Below are positions 1 through 4,757 of a stretch of 11,314 bases of DNA, piece by piece; position 1 is the first letter of the stretch, and each line of letters begins with the position of its first letter. This stretch comes from Clostridia bacterium (GTDB lineage Bacteria; Bacillota; Clostridia; UBA1381). The notes below the pieces were generated by a model. It was not told the origin of the DNA. It was given only the letters and a program-made list of their open reading frames with translations, and did not search any database. Position numbers and translations under genes: made by a program. The stretch covers positions 1 through 11,314 of the forward strand of contig CAADSR010000084.1 of assembly GCA_900751685.1 (NCBI GenBank), written 5' to 3'.

Positions 1-565
1 CTGCTGCTTCTGCCTGCTGCGCTGCCGCAGCCTCTAACAACGGTTCTACCTCACTAAATGGTGTGTCGGATGAGATATCATCACTGAGCCCATAAGTGGA
101 TTTTACTGTCTGCCAGGTTTCCTCACTGCCAAAATACTTCCCTACCGGAATGGAGTTTTGTGCTTCCCCCCAGTTTGCTGCGCCGTCTACCTTACCAGTC
201 AAACCATACTGTTCCAAAAATTCTTCTGTTGAAAGCTGATTCATTTTTGCAACGTTTTCAACGGTCATGGTCGGATAAACGTCCTGCATTGCAGTCTCTG
301 CCGGAAGCTGTGCATCAAGCCCATATTCGCTTAAAAATTCAGCTACAGTTTTTCCCTCTGCGTCTGCCGCTGTTTGAACTGTTTGCTGCTGTGTGGAGGT
401 ATCTGTGCTGTCCGTCTTATTCGCTAAATTAGATGCGACTTTTCCGCTGACCGCCCAAACTCCCAATCCTAGCACTGCTACAATTACAACTACCATAATT
501 GTATTTAGCGCAAAATCGGAAGAACCTCGTCTCCTGGGCTTGTGGCCTGTACTGTGTTTGCTCAT
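1..565 (-). CDS. Single-pass membrane protein with YGL-type repeats (partial, C-terminus cut by window edge)
   Basis: I do not recognise a named family with confidence. The frame is open from an ATG at 565 to the window edge (188 residues), so stop and full length are unknown. Residues 1-17 are basic (KPRRR at 9-13). About 19-39 form one hydrophobic helix (TIMVVVIVAVLGLGVW), so the protein is likely anchored with its N-terminus inside and the rest outside. A Thr/Gln/Ser-rich linker follows (about 50-68). Then a short motif recurs three times, FLSEYGL, FLEQYGL and VKSTYGL, with YGL at 81, 120 and 158, i.e. a period of 38-39 residues. The visible part ends in an Ala/Gln/Glu-rich stretch. The start is supported by an AAGGGGAC ribosome site about 8 bases upstream and a promoter at 602-630. 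Plus-strand reading frames across this stretch are antisense artefacts. Its extracellular role is unknown. Confidence 0.8.
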   Translation of the reverse strand, partial: MSKHSTGHKPRRRGSSDFALNTIMVVVIVAVLGLGVWAVSGKVASNLANKTDSTDTSTQQQTVQTAADAEGKTVAEFLSEYGLDAQLPAETAMQDVYPTMTVENVAKMNQLSTEEFLEQYGLTGKVDGAANWGEAQNSIPVGKYFGSEETWQTVKSTYGLSDDISSDTPFSEVEPLLEAAAAQQAEAA

Positions 566-601
566 CAAAATTTGTCCCCTTTCTGAAACATCATCCTATT
601 C

Positions 602-630
602 AATATACCACTTTTCATACGAAAAATCAA
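602..630 (-). promoter_or_regulatory. SigA-type promoter for the repeat membrane protein
   Basis: On the minus strand, a -35 TTGATT (630-625) and a -10 TATATT (607-602) are separated by exactly 17 bases. Transcription would start about 30 bases upstream of the ATG at 565. I see no convincing terminator between this promoter and the stop of the nucleotidyltransferase gene at 697, so read-through from that gene is also possible. Confidence 0.7.
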
Positions 631-638
631 TAGGTTTT

Positions 639-655
639 TGTGAATAGTTTGTGAA
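639..655 (-). promoter_or_regulatory. Direct repeat TTCACA-N5-TTCACA next to the -35 (possible activator site)
   Basis: On the minus strand two identical TTCACA hexamers (655-650 and 644-639) are separated by 5 bases, an 11-base period that puts both on one face of the helix. The repeat ends 8 bases before the -35 box. The arrangement resembles the tandem TTAACA-like repeats bound by PhoP-type response regulators of Gram-positive bacteria. Only one pair is seen, where Pho boxes usually have more, so the assignment is speculative. Confidence 0.3.
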
Positions 656-696
656 TTCCAGGGGTTTTACCGCTGTTTTATGGTAATTTAGGCACA

Positions 697-1455
697 TTAG
701 CCCTCTTTTTTAAACAGCTTCCCTTGTTTTAGTTGCTGCTTTACCCGCTCATAATCCTCCGGTGTCCCAATATCGATCCGCATTTTACTGGTAGTATAAG
801 CATACACTGGGACATGCTTTAAAAGCCATGGGATAAAATGGCCCGGAGCATCCGGGTTATTCCCCTCTTCCAGGTACCGGCCCACAAGGGCAGCCGTCTC
901 TTTGGTGTAAAGGTAAAATGGAGCCGCGCCCCAATTGGTCTTTGGCTCTTGCGGCTTTTCCTCAAAGCCCATGACACGGCCATCCTCTGCGATCTCCACA
1001 ACCCCCATCTGTGTAAGCTGCCGCCGCTCCTCCACTGGGTTTGCGCAGATCACATCAGTCTTGGCCTGCCGCTGGAGACGGACCACATCATTCAGGGAAA
1101 AATCAAAAATATTATCGCTGGCCATGACCAGGATCTCGTCATCGATGTTCTTTTGACAAATGGTGAAATACAGATCCCCGATCGCCCCGAGCCGTGTATC
1201 ATTACTCCCGGTATGGTCATTGATGATCTCGACCCTTTTGCTGTTTTTGCGGTTTTGCCGCCAGCTCTCAAACTGCCCTGCAAATTTTTGGTTCGTTACA
1301 ATATAAATCGTATCGATTTCAGGGACCTCTTCAATTTTTTCCATGACCTTGTCCAGGATCGTTTTTCCGCCTAATTCCAATAATGCTTTTGGCTTTTTCT
1401 CTGTTAAAGGATAAAGGCGCGTAGCATAGCCGGCTGCTAATAAAATACATTTCAT
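697..1455 (-). CDS. Nucleotidyltransferase (RmlA/LicC-like sugar-phosphate or phosphocholine type)
   Basis: A 252-residue NTP-transferase with a GT-A-like Rossmann fold. It is expected to transfer a nucleotidyl group from NTP to a phosphorylated sugar or alcohol, making an activated precursor for surface polymers in the cytoplasm. The N-terminal signature is clear: LLAAGYATRLYPLT at 5-18 followed by KPKALLELGGK (21-31), the nucleotide and phosphate binding loop with its Lys. ASDN at 112-115 is the likely metal-binding Asp segment. FEEKP at 164-168 and DIGTPEDYERV at 228-238 are typical of this family. At about 250 residues it is a stand-alone catalytic domain without the C-terminal beta-helix of GlmU-type enzymes. 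The start is supported by GGGAGGA about 7 bases upstream and a promoter at 1480-1508. The substrate cannot be decided; LicC-like CTP:phosphocholine and RmlA-like sugar enzymes share this layout. Confidence 0.85.
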   Translation of the reverse strand: MKCILLAAGYATRLYPLTEKKPKALLELGGKTILDKVMEKIEEVPEIDTIYIVTNQKFAGQFESWRQNRKNSKRVEIINDHTGSNDTRLGAIGDLYFTICQKNIDDEILVMASDNIFDFSLNDVVRLQRQAKTDVICANPVEERRQLTQMGVVEIAEDGRVMGFEEKPQEPKTNWGAAPFYLYTKETAALVGRYLEEGNNPDAPGHFIPWLLKHVPVYAYTTSKMRIDIGTPEDYERVKQQLKQGKLFKKEG

Positions 1456-1479
1456 ATCCTTGTCCTCCCTTTTGCCTTA

Positions 1480-1508
1480 ATCATAACGAAAATCGGTCCA
1501 AAATGCAA
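1480..1508 (-). promoter_or_regulatory. SigA-type promoter for the nucleotidyltransferase
   Basis: Minus strand: -35 TTGCAT (1508-1503), 17-base spacer, -10 TATGAT (1485-1480). It lies 25 bases upstream of the ATG and downstream of the prs terminator, so the nucleotidyltransferase is likely transcribed separately from prs. Confidence 0.7.
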
Positions 1509-1612
1509 GCTTTTTATTGGAAAGATCCTGAAATACTTCCCGAATAGTCAAAGGACGCTCTATTTAACATGTCTATGTATACACCCATCGGGATATGAAT
1601 AATAAACGCGTG

Positions 1613-1648
1613 AAAAAAATATCTGCCACTTTACGCGGCAGATATTTT
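1613..1648 (-). terminator. Intrinsic terminator of prs
   Basis: A perfect 12-bp stem (1616-1627 pairs with 1637-1648, core ATCTGCC/GGCAGAT) with a 9-base loop. On the minus strand it is followed by a run of seven T (1619-1613). It starts 12 bases after the prs stop codon. On the plus strand the tail after the stem is less T-rich, so the element works mainly for prs. Confidence 0.9.
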
Positions 1649-1659
1649 AAACAGCATTT

Positions 1660-2790
1660 TTATTTTTCCGTTACTTTTTCGATCAGATCCTGGATCTTCT
1701 TTACTGGGTCAAGCAAACGGCTGATGGTCTCGTCGTGATTTAAAGTATCGATCAATAAAGAAATGTATTTTGACATATCCACTTCCCAATACCATGGCCG
1801 TTCTGTAAGCCCCGGCATGCGGTAGATCAAGTTCGTCGTAAATACTTTATTAATGATGCCGTCGGCATACGCCTTATCAAACACATCCAGGCCGTTGCAG
1901 AAAAGGCCGAATGAAGTAAATACAAAAATCCGTTTTGCGCCATAGGCCTTGAGCTTGCTTGCAACATCGATCACAGATTCCCCGCTGGAGATCATGTCGT
2001 CTACAATAATAACATCTTTCCCGGTCACATCCCGGCCTAAATATTCGTGGGCCTCAATCGGGTTTTTCCCGTCCACCACCACAGAATAATTCCTCCGCTT
2101 ATAAAACATCCCCAGGTCCAGCTTTAATACGGAAGAATAATACATACACCGTGACATCCCGCCTTCGTCCGGCGAGATCACGATCGTATCTTCCTTCTTT
2201 AATGAGATATCCGGCACCGCCCGCACGATCGCTTTGATCATCTGGTAAGTCGGCTGCACATCATCAAAACCACTCAGCGGGATCGCATTGGAAATCCGTG
2301 GGTCATGAGCGTCAAAGGTCACAATATTCGACACGCCCATCTGTACCAGCTCTTGAAGTGCCAATGCGGCATCTAAAGATTCCCGCCCGCTTCTGCGGTG
2401 CTGGCGGCCTTCATAAAGCATCGGCATCACAACAGTCACACGGCGTGCCTTACCGCCCATTGCAGCAATAATACGCTTTAAATCCTGATAATGGTCATCA
2501 GGGCTCATATGGTTCTCTTCCCCGTACATTTTGTAAGTAACACCATAATTGAACATATCGCAAATAATATACACATCATGGCCGCGGACCGTTTCATTGA
2601 TCACACACTTCCCTTCCCCTGTACCAAAACGGGGGCAGGTGACATGGGTCACATAAGAGTCGATGTCCTCATAATTGCGGAATTGTTTTAAATAAGAATT
2701 GATCCTGGCTGTAATTTCTTCGCAGCCCTTCATGCTGATAATACTTAGTTTCCCCACAATTGGTGTTTCCTCACTCGCAAAAGCGTTCAT
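1660..2790 (-). CDS. prs: Ribose-phosphate pyrophosphokinase (PRPP synthetase), long clostridial form
   Basis: Makes phosphoribosyl pyrophosphate from ribose-5-phosphate and ATP in the cytoplasm, feeding purine, pyrimidine, histidine, tryptophan and NAD synthesis. The protein is 376 residues; the usual bacterial enzyme is about 315. Visible family features are YEGRQHRRSGRES at 126-138, the metal/substrate segment TFDAHDPRI at 158-166, SPDEGGMSR at 206-214 (canonical SPDHGG), the KRR flexible loop at 231-233, and the PRPP-binding loop IIVDDMISSGES at 261-272. That loop has SSGES where classic enzymes have a DTxGT-like end. Long PRPP synthetases with this loop are, from memory, common in Clostridia. 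I chose the ATG at 2790 because AAGGAGA lies 8 bases upstream. An in-frame ATG at 2868 would add 26 residues, but it sits at the predicted start of the mRNA and has no ribosome site. The gene has its own promoter (2879-2907) and terminator. Confidence 0.93.
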   Translation of the reverse strand: MNAFASEETPIVGKLSIISMKGCEEITARINSYLKQFRNYEDIDSYVTHVTCPRFGTGEGKCVINETVRGHDVYIICDMFNYGVTYKMYGEENHMSPDDHYQDLKRIIAAMGGKARRVTVVMPMLYEGRQHRRSGRESLDAALALQELVQMGVSNIVTFDAHDPRISNAIPLSGFDDVQPTYQMIKAIVRAVPDISLKKEDTIVISPDEGGMSRCMYYSSVLKLDLGMFYKRRNYSVVVDGKNPIEAHEYLGRDVTGKDVIIVDDMISSGESVIDVASKLKAYGAKRIFVFTSFGLFCNGLDVFDKAYADGIINKVFTTNLIYRMPGLTERPWYWEVDMSKYISLLIDTLNHDETISRLLDPVKKIQDLIEKVTEK

Positions 2791-2823
2791 ACTGTAATCT
2801 CCTTTACCGTTACATTTCCTGCC

Positions 2824-2858
2824 GGCCTGCTGCTTTATGATTTTTTTGCAGGCCTGCA
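2824..2858 (-). other. Hairpin-forming repeats in the prs leader
   Basis: On the minus strand the leader contains the perfect 12-base palindrome TGCAGGCCTGCA (2858-2847) and a second copy GCAGGCC (2830-2824). GGCCTGC (2854-2848) can pair with GCAGGCC (2830-2824) as a 7-bp GC-rich stem with a 17-base loop. It lies between the predicted transcription start and the ribosome site at 2799-2805. No U-run follows, so it is not a terminator. A role in mRNA stability or protein binding is possible but unproven. Confidence 0.45.
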
Positions 2859-2878
2859 CGTACAACAAATTCTATTAC

Positions 2879-2907
2879 AATATATCACAGTTAATGACTT
2901 TTTTCAA
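2879..2907 (-). promoter_or_regulatory. SigA-type promoter for prs
   Basis: Minus strand: -35 TTGAAA (2907-2902), 17-base spacer, -10 TATATT (2884-2879). Transcription would start near 2872, giving a leader of roughly 80 bases before the prs ATG at 2790. Confidence 0.75.
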
Positions 2908-2920
2908 CCCGGATTTTTAC

Positions 2921-2947
2921 AAAAAAACATGAAGGGTCGTTTTTCAT
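2921..2947 (-). terminator. Possible weak terminator after folT
   Basis: On the minus strand ATGAA (2947-2943) can pair with TTCAT (2933-2929) around a 9-base loop, followed after one base by seven T (2927-2921). The stem is short and AT-rich, so termination would be inefficient and some folT transcripts could run on into prs. Confidence 0.35.
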
Positions 2948-2985
2948 CACATTTATACAATCCGCCTGCTTGGCCGCTTTGCTCC

Positions 2986-3534
2986 TTATAGGTATTTCTT
3001 CCGTATCCCGCTCCGCTCCGCCAGGGCTATGAGGGCATAAATAACAACAACATGCACCGGGAACGCGATCAAGTTTTTAACGATCCGCGCCACGGCAAAA
3101 AATGCATATGCCTTCTGATATAAAATAGACATCCAAAATGTGTTCAAAAGCATATTTACAAAAAAAGTGATCAGAAATACAGCCAGAATGATCCTCCACC
3201 ACATGCCTTTCATGGGCTTTTTATAAAAACACATCCCATAAATAAGACCCGAAAGCATAGCACTGATGGTAAACCCAGGGAAAAAGGCCGCTCCCCCGGT
3301 GTTGCCCAGATAGCCCAGGATATCTCCCAGCCCTCCTACAAGCAGGGCCGGGACTGGGCCGAGTACAAAGCCGGCTACCGACGTGGCCGCAAAGGTCATC
3401 GTGATCCGGTTGTCCGGCGTGATCGGGATCTTAAACGTCCCCAAGATCCCATACAGCGCCAAAAGCATAGCGCCTAAAACCAATCCCCGTACGGTGGTCA
3501 GATTTGCAAATGACCGTTTTACATTTTCAAGCAT
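2986..3534 (-). CDS. folT: Folate-family ECF transporter S component
   Basis: Substrate-binding membrane subunit of an energy-coupling factor importer for folates. The protein is 182 residues, small and very hydrophobic, with about six predicted helices. Visible family features are PITPDNRITMTFAA (about 38-51), a Gly-rich VAGFVLGPVPALLVGGLGD segment, the loop GNTGGAAFFPGFT, and RIVKN near the last helices. The upstream THF riboswitch strongly supports folate as substrate. The ECF ATPases and EcfT are not in this window, as usual for group II systems sharing one energizing module. I chose ATG 3534; AAAGGAG lies about 11 bases upstream. An in-frame TTG at 3537-3535 has tighter spacing and could be used. 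The longer upstream reading frame (to 3585) overlaps the expression platform of the riboswitch and is not real coding sequence. Confidence 0.9.
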   Translation of the reverse strand: MLENVKRSFANLTTVRGLVLGAMLLALYGILGTFKIPITPDNRITMTFAATSVAGFVLGPVPALLVGGLGDILGYLGNTGGAAFFPGFTISAMLSGLIYGMCFYKKPMKGMWWRIILAVFLITFFVNMLLNTFWMSILYQKAYAFFAVARIVKNLIAFPVHVVVIYALIALAERSGIRKKYL

Positions 3535-3542
3535 CAAAAAAA

Positions 3543-3604
3543 CATCTCCTTTCGCGGGCATGATACGCCCATTTCCACTACACAAAAGAGATGCTGGTTC
3601 TCTT
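3543..3604 (-). promoter_or_regulatory. Expression platform: hairpin sequestering the folT ribosome site
   Basis: On the minus strand CATCTCTTTT (3593-3584) can pair with AAAGGAGATG (3552-3543) as ten continuous pairs including one G-U, burying the whole Shine-Dalgarno sequence. Inside it a GGGC/GCCC hairpin (3570-3567 with 3559-3556) brings the arms together. A competing stem, AAGAGA (3604-3599) with TCTCTT (3591-3586), uses the same upstream arm and would free the ribosome site. The two folds exclude each other, as expected for a translational switch. The coupling to the aptamer is inferred. Confidence 0.7.
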
Positions 3605-3606
3605 GA

Positions 3607-3707
3607 GCAGCGGGATGCGAAAAATATACCGCAAACAGTTTCCTGTTTTTCGTCCGGATGACAACTCCCCGTTCACCCGGCACTTTACGCATATTTTCCT
3701 ACTCTGC
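3607..3707 (-). ncRNA. Tetrahydrofolate (THF-I) riboswitch aptamer
   Basis: The minus-strand leader of folT contains the conserved blocks of the class I THF riboswitch in order: GCAGAGTAG at the P1/P2 junction, GCGTAAAGTG, GGGGAGTTGTC in the P3 internal region, ACGAA, GCGGTAT, and CGCATCCCGCTGC closing P1. P1 is GCAG (3707-3704) with CTGC (3610-3607). P2 pairs the A-rich arm near 3698-3691 with ATATTTT near 3629-3622. A six-base stem AAACAG/CTGTTT (3648-3633) is capped by a GAAA tetraloop. Known THF riboswitches of this class sit before folT or folate-synthesis genes and lower expression when bound to reduced folate. The match was made by eye, without a covariance search, but block order and the downstream gene agree. 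Confidence 0.93.
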
Positions 3708-3752
3708 ACCATATTTTTAAAGTTAAAGCAGCTTTGTCTGCCACTCATCCTT

Positions 3753-3781
3753 AGTATAACGGATTTTGCCTTATTTTGCAA
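3753..3781 (-). promoter_or_regulatory. SigA-type promoter for the THF riboswitch and folT
   Basis: Minus strand: -35 TTGCAA (3781-3776), 17-base spacer, -10 TATACT (3758-3753). Transcription would start near 3746, about 40 bases before the riboswitch aptamer, giving a leader of roughly 210 bases. Confidence 0.75.
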
Positions 3782-3788
3782 GGGATTA

Positions 3789-3816
3789 TTCACATATTGT
3801 TCAAAAAATATGTGAA
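3789..3816. promoter_or_regulatory. Inverted repeat between the divergent folT and ctsR promoters
   Basis: TTCACATATT (3789-3798) and its exact reverse complement AATATGTGAA (3807-3816) are separated by 8 bases. The centre is 21 bases from the folT -35 and 23 bases from the ctsR -35. It lies upstream of both transcription starts, so it is not in either leader RNA, and it has no T-run for termination. It has the form of an operator for a dimeric regulator. It is not a CtsR heptad box and not a CIRCE element. Confidence 0.5.
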
Positions 3817-3825
3817 AAATAGCTC

Positions 3826-3854
3826 TTGACAAACCATCAAAAATAGTGCATAAT
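3826..3854 (+). promoter_or_regulatory. SigA-type promoter of the ctsR-clpC operon
   Basis: Plus strand: a consensus -35 TTGACA (3826-3831), 17-base spacer, and -10 CATAAT (3849-3854). Transcription would start near 3861, placing the CtsR operator at about +10 to +27, where a bound repressor blocks initiation or escape. Confidence 0.8.
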
Positions 3855-3870
3855 AGACTTATAAAACAAA

Positions 3871-3887
3871 GGTCAAAGAAAGTCAAA
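3871..3887 (+). promoter_or_regulatory. CtsR operator (tandem heptad repeat)
   Basis: GGTCAAA (3871-3877), spacer GAA, AGTCAAA (3881-3887) matches the known CtsR box, a direct heptad repeat (A/G)GTCAAA-NAN-(A/G)GTCAAA. A further partial copy GTCAAAA (3888-3894) follows directly without a spacer. The site lies just before the ctsR gene, consistent with autoregulation of the operon. Confidence 0.93.
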
Positions 3888-3913
3888 GTCAAAAATTCAA
3901 GGAGGTGTCCGTT

Positions 3914-4381
3914 ATGGGCATCAGCGACCGTATCGAAACTTTTATCCAGCAGCTCTTAAAAGACGAGCCGGAAAATGGCTGGCTGGAGCTCAAGCGCAAT
4001 GAGCTTGCTTCTATTTTTAACTGCGTCCCTTCCCAGATCAACTATGTGATCTCCACCAGGTTCAACCCCCAAAAAGGATACGTGGTAGAATCCAGGCGGG
4101 GCGGCGGCGGATATATCCGTATCAAACGGATCTCCTATCTTTATGATATCACCTCCGTCTTAGAACAGGTCGGCTCTACGATCGACGCAAGCTCCGGCGG
4201 GGCTATTTTAAATATGCTCACAGAGCAGCAGATGCTCTCCCCCCAGCAGGCGGAGCTGATCTACTGCGCGATTTCAGACAACAGCCTGCCGTTGGGCCAG
4301 CCCCAAAAGGATATGGTCCGGGCAGCGTTACTTAAAAACATGTTGGCAGTTTCCCTGCAAAACCAAACAGAAAGGACTTGA
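3914..4381 (+). CDS. ctsR: Transcriptional repressor CtsR
   Basis: Repressor of class III heat-shock genes (clp and mcs genes); it binds tandem GGTCAAA-type heptads as a dimer and loses DNA binding on heat. 155 residues, the usual size. The N-terminal winged helix-turn-helix is well conserved: ELKRNELASIFNCVPSQINY (25-44), STRFNPQKGYVVESRRGGGG (47-66) and YIRI. The RGGGGYIR segment (62-69) is the DNA-contacting beta-wing whose glycines act in heat sensing in Bacillus. The C-terminal dimerisation domain follows (about 75-150). I chose ATG 3914 with AAGGAGG 9 bases upstream; the in-frame GTG at 3905 overlaps that ribosome site. It is the first gene of the operon behind its own operator. The mcsA start is 4 bases after its stop. 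Confidence 0.96.
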   Translation: MGISDRIETFIQQLLKDEPENGWLELKRNELASIFNCVPSQINYVISTRFNPQKGYVVESRRGGGGYIRIKRISYLYDITSVLEQVGSTIDASSGGAILNMLTEQQMLSPQQAELIYCAISDNSLPLGQPQKDMVRAALLKNMLAVSLQNQTERT

Positions 4382-4385
4382 TGTC

Positions 4386-4757
4386 ATGTACGATTTATTT
4401 TCCGATTTCTTTGATGGGTTCGATTTCTTCCCCACCAGCACCCCAGTACAAAAAGAAGAAAAATGTCCAGTCTGCGGCCATTCCTACGGCGGCTTTCAAC
4501 AGACCGGACGGTTCGGATGCAGCGAATGTTATAAAACCTTCCGTGCGCCAGTAGAGCTGACGTTAAAGCAAATCCATTCCAATCCAGTGCATACAGGGAA
4601 GATCCCGTCCCATTCGGGCGAGAAGATCAAGCGCAAACGGCAGTATAACCAGCTCAAACAACAATTGTCACAGGCTGTCCAAAACGAGGATTATGAACAG
4701 GCAGCCAAACTACACAAACAAATCCGCGGGATGGAAAGCGAGGGGGATCTATCATGA
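4386..4757 (+). CDS. mcsA: McsA, activator of the protein arginine kinase McsB (short form)
   Basis: Zinc-binding partner that activates McsB and links it to ClpC. 123 residues, clearly shorter than Bacillus subtilis McsA (about 185), which has four CxxC motifs in two zinc-binding modules. Here only two are present, CPVC at 27-30 and CSEC at 45-48, enough for one four-cysteine zinc site. The first 20 residues (MYDLFSDFFDGFDFFPTS...) are rich in Phe and Asp and hold no cysteine. A C-terminal UVR domain spans about 84-118 (YNQLKQQLSQAVQNEDYEQA and on), the module that also occurs in ClpC. The ribosome site is AAAGGAC about 8 bases upstream. Its last 4 bases overlap the mcsB start (ATGA), suggesting coupled translation. 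Confidence 0.9.
   Translation: MYDLFSDFFDGFDFFPTSTPVQKEEKCPVCGHSYGGFQQTGRFGCSECYKTFRAPVELTLKQIHSNPVHTGKIPSHSGEKIKRKRQYNQLKQQLSQAVQNEDYEQAAKLHKQIRGMESEGDLS

Noticed and set aside
160..647. Two plus-strand reading frames (160-432 and 393-647)
   Set aside because: They are antisense to the minus-strand membrane protein, which has a good start, ribosome site, promoter and membrane helix; the plus-strand translations show no protein-like features.
2791..2868. N-terminal extension of prs to an ATG at 2868
   Set aside because: The ATG lies at or just after the predicted transcription start with no ribosome site, and the extension crosses the leader hairpin; ATG 2790 has a clear AAGGAGA.
3789..3816. 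CIRCE (HrcA) operator
   Set aside because: CIRCE is TTAGCACTC-N9-GAGTGCTAA; the palindrome here has a different sequence.
3578..3892. Reading frames on both strands across the folT-ctsR gap
   Set aside because: This stretch is explained by the riboswitch, promoters and operators; the translations are low complexity and lack ribosome sites.
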